IMG/VR virus record: IMGVR_UViG_3300009008_000024
Location: 16,802-80,801 of that record
Origin: a virus
Direction: 5' to 3' (one strand)
Length of the DNA stretch: 64,000 nucleotides
Part shown: piece after piece, positions 56,087 through 63,680 of the stretch
Layout: every line of letters begins with the position of its first letter
How positions within the stretch are numbered: the stretch's first letter is position 1
The notes under the pieces: model-generated
Told to the model about the DNA's origin: nothing
Databases searched by the model: none
What the model saw: only the letters and a program-made list of their open reading frames with translations
Position numbers and translations under genes: made by a program

Positions 56087-57061
56087 GTGAAGGTCAAAAC
56101 ACCACTAAGATACCCGGGTGGAAAGAGCAGGGGTATGAAGGTACTAGATAAGTTTTTCCCAGAGAATATTAGCGAATATAGGGAACCGTTTGTAGGCGGC
56201 GGTTCTGTATTCTTATATGTACGACAAAAGTACGGACCAGGGGTGGAGTATTGGATCAATGATGGGTATCATAACTTGTATTGTTTCTGGGTTGCTTTGC
56301 GTGATGATAGCGAGCGATTAGTTGAAAAACTTATGGAGTTGAAGGTAGCGAATTCAGAACTCAACACCAAGAAGCAGATAGAAGAAATTATTGACTCTAA
56401 CCAACTTGGTAAGGAGCAAAAGAGAGAACTATACAAGAATCAAACATCTCGCGCAAGAGAACTGTTTTTGCATGCAAAAAGCAGCATTGAGGATAGCGAC
56501 GAGTTCATGAAGGGTGTGTACTTTTACATACTTAATAAATGTTCCTATTCGGGTCTCACCGAAAGTGGCACATTCTCCCCCCAAGCAAGCATTCAAAACT
56601 TTTCGGTTACTGGGATCCGAAAACTACGAGAAGTTTCTAAGTTGTTGCAGGGTGTAAAGATAACAAATTTGGATTACGCGGATGTGATGAATGGTGCGGG
56701 TAACGATACGTTCACCTTTCTTGATCCGCCCTACAAACTTCCCAAGAAGCAAAGCAACGCGCTGTATGGAAAGAATGGAGAACTCCACAAAAACTTTGAT
56801 CACCATAGGTTACATTATGTTGTGGGGAGTACTCGTGGCGCGAAGATGATAACCTACAATAACGAAGAGAGTTTGAGATACCTATATCAACACTGCCGGC
56901 AAGATGAATGGTCTTTGAAGTACGGAATGAGAATCGTTGAAAACCAGAGTGGTCTTCTGAAGGCAAAAGATTGCACAAACAACGAACTCCTTATAAGGAC
57001 TCACTGGCAGAACTTGCCGAATTTTACCACCAAAAGCAACAGGAGAGAAGATGACAAATAA
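56087..57061 (+). CDS. D12-class DNA adenine methylase
   Basis: 324 residues, GTG start served by ACGGAG. Motif I LRYPGGKSRG near residue 7, EPFVGGGSVFL near 40, NDGYHNLYCFW, and catalytic motif IV FLDPPYKLPKK near 210. This is the order of Dam/T4 Dam (D12, alpha class). Third methyltransferase of the window and a different class from the other two, suggesting several methylation targets. Overlaps the next gene by 11 bases. Confidence 0.93.
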   Translation: MKVKTPLRYPGGKSRGMKVLDKFFPENISEYREPFVGGGSVFLYVRQKYGPGVEYWINDGYHNLYCFWVALRDDSERLVEKLMELKVANSELNTKKQIEEIIDSNQLGKEQKRELYKNQTSRARELFLHAKSSIEDSDEFMKGVYFYILNKCSYSGLTESGTFSPQASIQNFSVTGIRKLREVSKLLQGVKITNLDYADVMNGAGNDTFTFLDPPYKLPKKQSNALYGKNGELHKNFDHHRLHYVVGSTRGAKMITYNNEESLRYLYQHCRQDEWSLKYGMRIVENQSGLLKAKDCTNNELLIRTHWQNLPNFTTKSNRREDDK

Positions 57062-57335
57062 AGAACTGCTAGAGGAGACAAGAAGAGCAATCGCGGAGGT
57101 GTTCGGCGAGTTTGTTCGTACCGAAGACATCAATGAGTCTATTTGCCCGACCAAAGATCATCCGGGAGGATGGGCGCCCGGATCCCACGTTGTCATAAGC
57201 ACTGAAAATGGGTTGCCGACTGATGCATATGAACCTTTTCTAGCAGAGAAGTGGATGGAAGTGACAGACAGGTTACCGGATGGATATTTTATTCAGACCA
57301 TTAACCCTGCCATTATGGCAGTTTACGATATTTAA
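57051..57335 (+). CDS. Small unknown protein
   Basis: 94 residues, begins inside the methylase gene after AGGAGAG. Acidic helix at the start (ELLEETRRAIAEVFGEF), then Pro/Gly-rich HPGGWAPGSHVVIS. Function unknown; early-type small gene. Confidence 0.6.
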   Translation: MTNKELLEETRRAIAEVFGEFVRTEDINESICPTKDHPGGWAPGSHVVISTENGLPTDAYEPFLAEKWMEVTDRLPDGYFIQTINPAIMAVYDI

Positions 57336-57347
57336 GGAGAACAGATA

Positions 57348-57647
57348 ATGAGTTTAGGATTAGGGTATCAAAAAGATGAAAACCGTACTGAGATAGAGGA
57401 AGTGGAATGGAGCAATGCCACTAAGTTTGTGTTGTGTCGGACACTGGGTGACCGATACGTTAGTGGCGACCCCCATAGATGGTCCATTACATGCGAAAGA
57501 GTTATTCAAGAGACCGGCGCCATAGAGCAGATCACCATCTTCTCAGCGGATACTGAATTCGCTGCCCGCAAAGCATTTAGGTCTCTGCGACGCATAACTG
57601 GTTACATCAACTGTGACAATGAAGTAGCAATACCAGGATTATTTTAG
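57348..57647 (+). CDS. Small unknown protein
   Basis: 99 residues, AAGGAG upstream. Beta-rich with EVEWSNATKFVLCRTL and HRWSITCERVI, then a helix EFAARKAFRSLRRI. No motif. Confidence 0.6.
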   Translation: MSLGLGYQKDENRTEIEEVEWSNATKFVLCRTLGDRYVSGDPHRWSITCERVIQETGAIEQITIFSADTEFAARKAFRSLRRITGYINCDNEVAIPGLF

Positions 57648-57658
57648 GGAGTATGTTT

Positions 57659-57847
57659 ATGAAGATAGTAGATATGATGATGATCGCAATTGTTGTTTTT
57701 TGCCTCTATGCTTTTGGCAGTGTCGTAATTTCTTGTACGAATTTTACTGCATCGCCTAAATACAAGCAAGAGCATCCGCCAGTTACTAGGGTAGTTTTTG
57801 AGACGCCTGCAATGATTGTGGTGAGAAATCCAGCAACTTTCGAGTGA
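57659..57847 (+). CDS. Small putative lipoprotein or membrane-anchored protein
   Basis: 62 residues from the ATG at 57659, served by AGGGAG. Hydrophobic segment from about residue 5 to 25 ending VISC, which fits a lipobox, then a short Pro-rich mature part. Either lipidated or N-terminally anchored. Confidence 0.55.
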   Translation: MKIVDMMMIAIVVFCLYAFGSVVISCTNFTASPKYKQEHPPVTRVVFETPAMIVVRNPATFE

Positions 57848-57863
57848 AAAGGGAGAAGGTCGT

Positions 57864-58160
57864 ATGAGCAATTTGCTTGTGGGTGATTTTATTAATTGTC
57901 GCGGAAATTGGGGGACTGAAGATATACAGTCTGTCGGGGTAATAGAGATTCTAGTAACATCGCAACCGCACCAATCATTAGACGATGGCGAAAGTGTTCG
58001 GGAGGTGCCATGGGACATGGTAAGAAAAAAGAGGGTAATCGTTGTCTTTCATGATGCTCGCAAGGATCAGGAGAGGTGGGCATACTCCTACCAGATTGCT
58101 CCCCTAGGAGATGATCCGAACCATTTCCACTCTCCGCTATACAACGCTAATTGGTACTAG
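57864..58160 (+). CDS. Small unknown protein
   Basis: 98 residues, AAGGGAGAAGG upstream. LLVGDFINCRG and SVGVIEILVTS suggest a small beta barrel; Asp/Arg-rich second half with RVIVVFHDARKD. Possibly another member of the small-barrel set. Confidence 0.55.
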   Translation: MSNLLVGDFINCRGNWGTEDIQSVGVIEILVTSQPHQSLDDGESVREVPWDMVRKKRVIVVFHDARKDQERWAYSYQIAPLGDDPNHFHSPLYNANWY

Positions 58161-58173
58161 GGGGATATATGAA

Positions 58174-58389
58174 ATGAGACAACATAAACTGCACATAATA
58201 GTCACCAACATAGATTGGGTGACCCGCGATGGCGGGGACGTTCTTCCGGACACTGAAGTGGTGCCCATTTCTTTCTGGGATCTAGAGGATGAAGGTGCCC
58301 TGTCTAAGACCGTTGACAATCATCTGTCACACAAGCACGGTCGCTTCGCGAAGAGGTATGACTTTGGATGGTGCAAGGAATCCGCATGA
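58174..58389 (+). CDS. Small unknown protein
   Basis: 71 residues from the ATG at 58174; GGGGGATATATG upstream. LHIIVTNIDWVT then VVPISFWDLED; ends in a helix-rich HKHGRFAKRYDFGW. ATGA overlap with the next gene. Confidence 0.55.
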   Translation: MRQHKLHIIVTNIDWVTRDGGDVLPDTEVVPISFWDLEDEGALSKTVDNHLSHKHGRFAKRYDFGWCKESA

Positions 58390-58598
58390 GTCAATACATG
58401 TATAAGAGGGGGGAACTTGTCTTTTGCTTGATTGCAGAGCATGCGCGCCCCGCTCTGATAATGACATCTCCCACTAGTTGGGACGACATAGTTGAAATAT
58501 ATTGTTTGGGCGAGAAAGGAAATCTTCAGATCAGGTGTAGCAGCGTAAAATTTCACTTTGCTCGCTGCATGCCTAACGGTAGAATCAAGTGGAATTAG
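58386..58598 (+). CDS. Small barrel-type protein, unknown
   Basis: 70 residues, ATGA overlap. KRGELVFCLIAE, ALIMTSPTSW, DIVEIYCLGEKG: GELV-type variant of the recurring small-barrel pattern. Overlaps the next gene by 10 bases. Confidence 0.55.
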   Translation: MSQYMYKRGELVFCLIAEHARPALIMTSPTSWDDIVEIYCLGEKGNLQIRCSSVKFHFARCMPNGRIKWN

Positions 58599-58900
58599 GA
58601 CTGGGCGACGTTATTGTCTTCTACAATACCGCAGATAAGAGAAAGTATTATGGGTGGATCATGGAGAGGGGCATGCCCCATACAACCGCGAAAGCAAAAA
58701 ACAAAACGCGCGCCGAACAGGGCGAACAACAAAGACTTTATTGCCCGGAGCAGTGGGTGAGGGTTGTCTGGTTAGGGGCAAAGAAACCCTTTGGGAACGA
58801 ATCAGATGTTTTGAACAAAACGTCCAGATTAATAAGCAGGTATGATATGAATTTGGTAGGGACTTCTAAGGTGCACACGTCTAAAGAGAGGGTACTATAA
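58589..58900 (+). CDS. Small barrel-type protein, unknown
   Basis: 103 residues, GTG start. LGLGDVIVFYN, YYGWIMERG and QWVRVVWLGAKK follow the GD(V)-G(l/w)-(V)W order of the small-barrel set; a charged loop (AKAKNKTRAEQGEQQ) lies between strands. Stop shares a base with the next ATG. Confidence 0.55.
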   Translation: MELGLGDVIVFYNTADKRKYYGWIMERGMPHTTAKAKNKTRAEQGEQQRLYCPEQWVRVVWLGAKKPFGNESDVLNKTSRLISRYDMNLVGTSKVHTSKERVL

Positions 58901-59364
58901 TGGTAACTGTAAGAGCGAAACACTTGGAGAGCGTATATAATTGGTATGGTTCGCAAGGGATTGAACTAGAGTTGGGTCAATTGCCATGCATTGATCTCTT
59001 GAATAACAGGGTAGTATTAGATAGCGCGTTGGACAACCAACAGTTACTCTTTGCTGCCCTTCATGAGGCGGGTCACTTCATTGTAAATAGCGCCGGGGAT
59101 TGGAAAGATAAGTATCCGGTAAGACAAGAGGTGCGTGATGGAATTATAGATAACAATGATCTCTTTTCGGGCATTGAATTGCTACATGAAGAATACGAAG
59201 CGTGGGAAGAGGGGAGAAAACTAGGCATTGAATTGGGTATCGGAAATCTAGGAACAGATGATGACTGGATCCAGCGAAAGGCAAACGCATTGGTATCGTA
59301 TGTTATGGCACTTAGCACACAGGTACAAGAGTTGGGCGAAAAGATTGATGTCGAAACCAACTAA
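58900..59364 (+). CDS. HExGH zincin-like protein (IrrE/ImmA-like), copy 2
   Basis: 154 residues. LFAALHEAGHFIVNS has the metal motif from His55; LHEEYEAWEEGRKLGIEL supplies the third ligand Glu; tail KANALVSYVMAL. Same plan and spacing as the protein at 52163, so the two are paralogues, but this one is not next to an AAA+ gene. Could degrade or sense a regulator as ImmA does. Confidence 0.75.
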   Translation: MVTVRAKHLESVYNWYGSQGIELELGQLPCIDLLNNRVVLDSALDNQQLLFAALHEAGHFIVNSAGDWKDKYPVRQEVRDGIIDNNDLFSGIELLHEEYEAWEEGRKLGIELGIGNLGTDDDWIQRKANALVSYVMALSTQVQELGEKIDVETN

Positions 59365-59369
59365 AACAG

Positions 59370-59398
59370 TTGACATATTGGTGATCATGTGATATGAT
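59370..59398 (+). promoter_or_regulatory. Sigma-70-type promoter
   Basis: TTGACA (59370-59375), 17 bases, TATGAT (59393-59398). Confidence 0.85.
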
Positions 59399-59451
59399 GG
59401 GTCATATCAAAAAAATAGGGGACTAATCCCAGAAGAAAGGCGAGATCAGAG

Positions 59452-59757
59452 ATGAGAAAGATAACCGATAGAGCATTTAAGGCATTTAGAGAAAACAAAA
59501 ACTTTTCATTAAGCAATACATGCGTGTCAAGCAATGAGGATCAAACGCTTATGTTTTTGCATGGTAACTGTATCGCGAAGAAGTGCCGTAAGAGTGGTAT
59601 TGTGGAAATTACTACAGCGGGATGGAATACGCCCACCACTAAAGAGAGGTTGAAACCGTTTGCGTGCGTACACACTATCAAGTACGAATTGCACTTGGAT
59701 GGCATGCCATGGACCGGCGAATGGACAACTATTTGCGACACCACACCATGGCGATGA
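59452..59757 (+). CDS. Small conserved phage protein, unknown
   Basis: 101 residues, GAAAGGCGAG upstream. MFLHGNCIAKK, IVEITTAGWNTPTTKERL and a Trp-rich end GEWTTICDTTPW: a pattern common to small phage proteins with 'LHGN..A' and 'GW.T.TTKERL', uncharacterised to my knowledge. Confidence 0.7.
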   Translation: MRKITDRAFKAFRENKNFSLSNTCVSSNEDQTLMFLHGNCIAKKCRKSGIVEITTAGWNTPTTKERLKPFACVHTIKYELHLDGMPWTGEWTTICDTTPWR

Positions 59758-59763
59758 CCAAGA

Positions 59764-59982
59764 ATGGCAGAGTATACAATAGCAAAAATGATTTGTGACT
59801 TTGAGCGTACACTAGAAGAATATACGAAGGGCAATACTGATATTGATATGCTTTTTAGGGAGTTTAGGCGCCTTAAGGCAGGAATACCCAGTGTGGTTTC
59901 GAGGTATTGTGATGATTTTTCGTCGCCAGAATACCATACAATATTGCGAGAAATGGAGAAAAAAGAAGATGTCTCAGACTAA
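59764..59982 (+). CDS. Small helical protein, unknown
   Basis: 72 residues. Helical (AKMICDFERTLEEY, LFREFRRLKAGI), acidic end. Overlaps the next gene by 14 bases. No motif. Confidence 0.5.
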   Translation: MAEYTIAKMICDFERTLEEYTKGNTDIDMLFREFRRLKAGIPSVVSRYCDDFSSPEYHTILREMEKKEDVSD

Positions 59983-60190
59983 GGAAGCAAAGCGGGCAGC
60001 AGCAGAAGCGCGTCAGATTGAATACGATAAATTGACATTGGAGCAGAAACTTGAAAGAGCATTAGTGTATGGGGATTACACTAAGCAGGTGTCGAAGTTA
60101 AAAAAGAAGATTGAAAGAGAGCAGAAAAAAGAGAGAGTTGCTCCAAAAAATCGCAAACCCAACGTAAAACCCAAGAAGAAAGAAAAGTAA
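59969..60190 (+). CDS. Small basic coiled protein, unknown
   Basis: 73 residues from the ATG at 59969. Lys-rich: EAKRAAAEARQIEYDKLTLEQKLERAL then KQVSKLKKKIEREQKKER and a Pro/Lys tail. Likely a nucleic-acid-binding or disordered protein. Confidence 0.55.
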   Translation: MSQTKEAKRAAAEARQIEYDKLTLEQKLERALVYGDYTKQVSKLKKKIEREQKKERVAPKNRKPNVKPKKKEK

Positions 60191-60249
60191 TGATTTTTTA
60201 TGCTATATGCTTTTTTCTGCTCTGCGCCATATGGCCAAACAGGTGGTAA
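60190..60249 (+). CDS. Possible 19-residue membrane peptide
   Basis: ATG overlaps the previous stop; MIFYAICFFLLCAIWPNRW is one hydrophobic helix. Could be a tiny phage membrane peptide or chance. Confidence 0.3.
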   Translation: MIFYAICFFLLCAIWPNRW

Positions 60250-60258
60250 GGGGCGCGC

Positions 60259-60357
60259 ATGTTTAAATTAATTGTGGTGCTATCTTTGGCATATATTTGC
60301 CTGAAGTTATCAGATATAACTGGCGATAAGCAGAGGAGAAGAGATGCTGAACCTTGA
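60259..60357 (+). CDS. Possible 32-residue membrane peptide
   Basis: ATG after GGTAAGGGG. Hydrophobic start (MFKLIVVLSLAYICLKL) and a charged end that overlaps the next gene by 14 bases. Coupled position favours reality slightly. Confidence 0.4.
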   Translation: MFKLIVVLSLAYICLKLSDITGDKQRRRDAEP

Positions 60358-60568
60358 TGATTATGTGTGGCAACGCGCCTGGTCACATATCCACGATGGA
60401 TACGTGAAGATTATTAAAGTGCGTGAAGATAGCAGAGGAATCGCAATCTATGATTGCGATTTGTGCGTACCCCCAAAGGATCATCCAACTGGCATGTGCC
60501 TGCACCGAAGAGAAGAACTAGGCGAGATCCAATGGATACCCTATAGGAATTCGCCTAGTGAGCACTGA
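60344..60568 (+). CDS. Small unknown protein
   Basis: 74 residues, AGAGGAGAAG upstream. YVWQRAWSHIHDGYVKI, IYDCDLCVPP and CLHRREELGEIQWIP; a Cys pair and His residues could bind metal. Early-type small gene. Confidence 0.6.
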   Translation: MLNLDDYVWQRAWSHIHDGYVKIIKVREDSRGIAIYDCDLCVPPKDHPTGMCLHRREELGEIQWIPYRNSPSEH

Positions 60569-60791
60569 ATATACATATCCAGTCCTAAAGGTTACAAAAA
60601 AACAAATTGAAAAACATGCCCTGCTGTGTAGTAGGTTTGATTGTAGCGCTAGGTTGCCTCAGCATGAAATAGTTGAAAGTGAGGAGGAGGCAGAACTAGT
60701 GGGAACATGGTATGGCAAAGGGAACCCCGAAAGGGGAAAACCAGGAATAATGTATATTACCATCTTTCCCGATGGTTCAAGTAGCAGATAA
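60558..60791 (+). CDS. Small unknown protein
   Basis: 77 residues, GTG start inside the previous gene. YTYPVLKVTKKQIEKHALLC, then a acidic turn and GKPGIMYITIFPDGS. No motif. Confidence 0.5.
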   Translation: MSTEYTYPVLKVTKKQIEKHALLCSRFDCSARLPQHEIVESEEEAELVGTWYGKGNPERGKPGIMYITIFPDGSSSR

Positions 60792-60803
60792 GAGGAGTCA
60801 TAT

Positions 60804-61145
60804 ATGGGAATACATAGTCAGGTTGTAGTGGCGCTAAAGACACGTGTTTATAACCAACTCTCCAGAGAGACGGTTGGGTGGTTGAATAAGTGTGATAGGG
60901 TGGAGGCAGTACCGGGAGAATTGGGTGGCATCTCTTTTCGGTGGTCTTTTACTAAGTGGGGGTATTGCAAGAGTTCGACCCTCCTATACGAAGAGTTGGA
61001 TGCAATTGACACGGAAGACTATTTAGTGCTAGTAGCATGCCATGACTATCCCTTTTCGGAAGAAGGTGATGTGGGTTGTTGGGATGAAAACCCCTGGAAC
61101 TACTACAAGCACACTGAAACAACAATAGAAGAGAGTGCAATATAG
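60804..61145 (+). CDS. Small unknown protein
   Basis: 113 residues, AGAGGAG upstream. MGIHSQVVVALKTRVY start, a Trp/Gly-rich centre (RWSFTKWGYC), then LVLVACHDYPF and an acidic end. The start pattern resembles small conserved phage proteins of unknown role. Confidence 0.6.
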   Translation: MGIHSQVVVALKTRVYNQLSRETVGWLNKCDRVEAVPGELGGISFRWSFTKWGYCKSSTLLYEELDAIDTEDYLVLVACHDYPFSEEGDVGCWDENPWNYYKHTETTIEESAI

Positions 61146-61149
61146 GCGA

Positions 61150-61362
61150 ATGTTTAATGTTGGAGATCTTGTTCGCTGGGAAGGCGCCGACGCCAATGAC
61201 GGTCATGCTTTTGAAGTCGAGGCATACGGCATTGTGGTGGGTATACAAGAGACGAACGTTAGGGTACACTGGATTGCAGGTACCGCACTAGACAAGTGGC
61301 GCGCATGGGGTCTTACTTGCTTTAGCGTCATGAACGAGCAATACTTAGAAAAAAAAGGATAG
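61150..61362 (+). CDS. Small GDLV-type barrel protein, unknown
   Basis: 70 residues from the ATG at 61150; a GTG at 61135 would add five residues. FNVGDLVRWEGA, AYGIVVGIQETNVRVHWIAG: the clearest GDLV...GIVV...V.W example of the small-barrel set. Function unknown. Confidence 0.65.
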   Translation: MFNVGDLVRWEGADANDGHAFEVEAYGIVVGIQETNVRVHWIAGTALDKWRAWGLTCFSVMNEQYLEKKG

Positions 61363-61366
61363 AAAG

Positions 61367-61726
61367 ATGCAAGATTTTCGTACACACTTACAAAAACACG
61401 AACAGTTTAGGAATGCCAATAAACTCATTGATGCTGGCGATTATAAACTATCCATCCAAGCAAATGAGGTGGCGTATTGTTCGCCTCGTCGTACCCTTGA
61501 TGATGTTTATGATTATAAGTCTTTTGAGGTTGTCATTAAGAGGTTTTATGGTGATAAAGCAAGCGTTTGGGTCCACCCTTCTTCTATTGAGGGGTTGGAT
61601 AAGAGGTTTGATGAGTTGTTTTGTAGAGAGGACAACATTGGTGGATATATGCAGGTAAAGGATATTCAAGAACTATACGAGTTTTTGTGTGGAGAGTGGG
61701 AAGGAGGATCCAATTATGAGGATTGA
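61367..61726 (+). CDS. Unknown protein
   Basis: 119 residues, AAAAAGGATAG upstream. DFRTHLQKHEQF helix, SIQANEVAYCSPR, FEVVIKRFYGDKASVWVHPS beta part, acidic end. Overlaps the next gene by 11 bases. Confidence 0.6.
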   Translation: MQDFRTHLQKHEQFRNANKLIDAGDYKLSIQANEVAYCSPRRTLDDVYDYKSFEVVIKRFYGDKASVWVHPSSIEGLDKRFDELFCREDNIGGYMQVKDIQELYEFLCGEWEGGSNYED

Positions 61727-61967
61727 TGTGTATGATAATCCAATTGGTACGAAGGTGTATGTAAAGATACACAATGATCGACCAATCATAGGCAATAAAT
61801 ACCGCAGTGCGGAAGTTTTGCTCAGATGCTATGCGCCCACCTACCCAACCAGAGAAGAGTGTTATATGGTACAATTTTGTGACAATGGGAGCAAGAAGGC
61901 AGTGCCGGTTAGTTTGTGCGTCAGGGGATATGATATGACAGATGAGATGAGAGAAAACATTTTATAG
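61716..61967 (+). CDS. Small unknown protein
   Basis: 83 residues from the ATG at 61716, with AAGGAGG upstream inside the previous gene. TKVYVKIHNDRPI and VLLRCYAP strands; ends in an acidic helix. No motif. Confidence 0.6.
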   Translation: MRIDVYDNPIGTKVYVKIHNDRPIIGNKYRSAEVLLRCYAPTYPTREECYMVQFCDNGSKKAVPVSLCVRGYDMTDEMRENIL

Positions 61968-61999
61968 TTAGGTCAATTCAAAAAACCGAACTAAACCTC

Positions 62000-62028
62000 T
62001 TGACATTCTGCTCTAAATGTGGTATAAT
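62000..62028 (+). promoter_or_regulatory. Sigma-70-type promoter
   Basis: Perfect TTGACA (62000-62005), 17 bases, perfect TATAAT (62023-62028). Confidence 0.9.
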
Positions 62029-62097
62029 AGGGAGGAAACAAGGGATCATTTATACCATTGATCTCTACTTAGGACACCTCCAGAAAAGGATCAAATA

Positions 62098-62520
62098 GTG
62101 ACTATTTTGACCACCCCGAACCAGAAAAAGCATTCTTATAGCGCCAACGTCAAGGCAATGACTGATCGTCAATTGGAGCAATTAAACATTCTTGTGAGAA
62201 AAGAGATCGGAGATCGATACCGCAAAAAGCATTGCGAAGGAATGTTCGAGTTTGATGGCAAACCAATGCACAAAGAGCAAGCGATAGAGGCGTTTATCTC
62301 TAATAGGAAGGAAAGGGAATCCTCTATCAAGAGGGCACTAGGAAATTTGCCTACAGATGCACAAAATTACCTTAAACATATGGGCGATTTGTACCGGCAT
62401 GCACTACGCAATAAGAACGAGCAAGGCGCTCATCGTATGCACGATTTAATGCTCAAGAAGTTGCTTGAGCACAATATGGCAGATAAGGCAGATAATATCA
62501 TCGAACAACTCTATTCATAG
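62098..62520 (+). CDS. Helical unknown protein
   Basis: 140 residues, GTG start. AMTDRQLEQLNILVRKEIGDRYRKK, MHKEQAIEAFISNRK, then ALGNLPTDAQNYLKHMGDLYRHALRN; helical throughout and basic. Could bind nucleic acid. First gene after a perfect early promoter, 70 bases downstream. Confidence 0.65.
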   Translation: MTILTTPNQKKHSYSANVKAMTDRQLEQLNILVRKEIGDRYRKKHCEGMFEFDGKPMHKEQAIEAFISNRKERESSIKRALGNLPTDAQNYLKHMGDLYRHALRNKNEQGAHRMHDLMLKKLLEHNMADKADNIIEQLYS

Positions 62521-62570
62521 ACAAAGATCGCCGGCAATTTTTTCACATACAAAGACAGAGGGTTAGAAGG

Positions 62571-62798
62571 ATGATGAAGGCGATGACAGTTTTAGTGGTG
62601 ATTGAGCGACTTATGACGTTTGCTTTTGCTGTGTTGTTGCTCACTAAAGGCGCAGCAGCAATTGACTTGGTTAAGGTAGACGTTTCTTGGTATGCTGTTT
62701 TTGCCCCTTTGGGGGTTAACTTGTTGCTGCTTCCGATTAGTATGCTAATCGTAAAGAGACAACTTGATACTATCAACCAAAAGGGAACATTATGGTAG
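62571..62798 (+). CDS. Small membrane protein, two helices
   Basis: 75 residues (a second ATG lies at 62574). Hydrophobic segments at about 5-28 and 41-62, short basic end. AGAAGG lies just before the start. Overlaps the next gene by 7 bases. Function unknown. Confidence 0.6.
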   Translation: MMKAMTVLVVIERLMTFAFAVLLLTKGAAAIDLVKVDVSWYAVFAPLGVNLLLLPISMLIVKRQLDTINQKGTLW

Positions 62799-63004
62799 CA
62801 AGGGGCGATATTGTAAAGTTTAAGCACATTTATAATAATTGTGACTTGAACTATAAATTGGGCATCTATATGGGCGAGTGCCCACCAATCGGACCTATGA
62901 ATGTGATAAATCATGCCGTATGGATACCCGGAATGGGTTATAGAATTATAGACAAGGGACTCTTAGGGAGTCTATACATGGTCGGAGGAAGTAAAGATGA
63001 CTAG
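62792..63004 (+). CDS. Small barrel-type protein, unknown
   Basis: 70 residues. VARGDIVKFKHI, KLGIYMGECPP, HAVWIPGMGYRII: a GDIV variant of the small-barrel set. Overlaps the next gene by 8 bases. Confidence 0.6.
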   Translation: MVARGDIVKFKHIYNNCDLNYKLGIYMGECPPIGPMNVINHAVWIPGMGYRIIDKGLLGSLYMVGGSKDD

Positions 63005-63230
63005 CGAAACAAGAAAAAACCTTACAACTGCGATGTTTAGTCCATCGTTTCCAGTAAACCCTATCCCATTTGCCAATGGTATTAGTGAGATGGTTATGAA
63101 TGGGGGGACAGACGCTATTAAAAGCGATGAAGTAAAGAAAGTTTTGTGGGTATTGATGGCACAAGCATACGGTCAGATGGCAACAATTGATCTTAGCGAC
63201 GAATGGTCACGGTTGTATGGTGCCGAGTAG
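62997..63230 (+). CDS. Small unknown protein
   Basis: 77 residues, CGGAGGAAG upstream. Begins MTSETRKNLTTAMFSPSF; has a helix DEVKKVLWVLMAQAYGQM. The 77 bases after its stop hold two TTTTTTACCC direct repeats and no gene. Confidence 0.6.
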   Translation: MTSETRKNLTTAMFSPSFPVNPIPFANGISEMVMNGGTDAIKSDEVKKVLWVLMAQAYGQMATIDLSDEWSRLYGAE

Positions 63231-63307
63231 GTTTTTTTACCCGGTTTTTTACCCATTTAAACGCCTAAAACGGCACTTTTGAAAGATAAAGAAAAAAAGG
63301 TATAAAG

Positions 63308-63451
63308 ATGCAAGAAGAAACGTGTAAAGTGTGTGAAGCGAGTGAGTATGATAAGATCATGACGGAAGAGTCAAATGGTGATACTATATGCACCGACTGT
63401 TATGAAGAGAAACATTATAACTCTTTAGAGTATAATGGGGAGGAGTGGTAA
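63308..63451 (+). CDS. Small zinc-ribbon-like protein
   Basis: 47 residues, AAAGGTATAAAG upstream. CKVCEASEYDK and CTDCYEEKH give two CxxC pairs 23 residues apart, a zinc-ribbon layout. Acidic overall. Confidence 0.6.
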   Translation: MQEETCKVCEASEYDKIMTEESNGDTICTDCYEEKHYNSLEYNGEEW

Positions 63452-63454
63452 AAG

Positions 63455-63667
63455 ATGCTTACGGATGTGATTAAAGTATGTGAAATTGATTGGGAAACAG
63501 ACGGTGAAGAAGTTGACTTGCCCAATAACGTGACAATTGATATTGCAGAACTTGATGCTTTTGAGTTGGAATCCGAAGAGCAGATAAACGAAGCAATTTG
63601 TGACCACTTGTCAGACACTTATGGTTACCTTGTAAGTGGGTATACTCGAATGAATTGGGCATATTAG
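63455..63667 (+). CDS. Small acidic protein, unknown
   Basis: 70 residues, GGAGGAGTGG upstream. VIKVCEIDWETDGEEVDLP, AELDAFELESEEQINEAICDHLSD, YLVSGYTRMNW. The 'LP..V.ID...L...' and 'D.LSD.YG' pattern is found in small phage proteins of unknown role. Confidence 0.6.
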   Translation: MLTDVIKVCEIDWETDGEEVDLPNNVTIDIAELDAFELESEEQINEAICDHLSDTYGYLVSGYTRMNWAY

Positions 63668-63680
63668 AAGGGAGGCGGGC

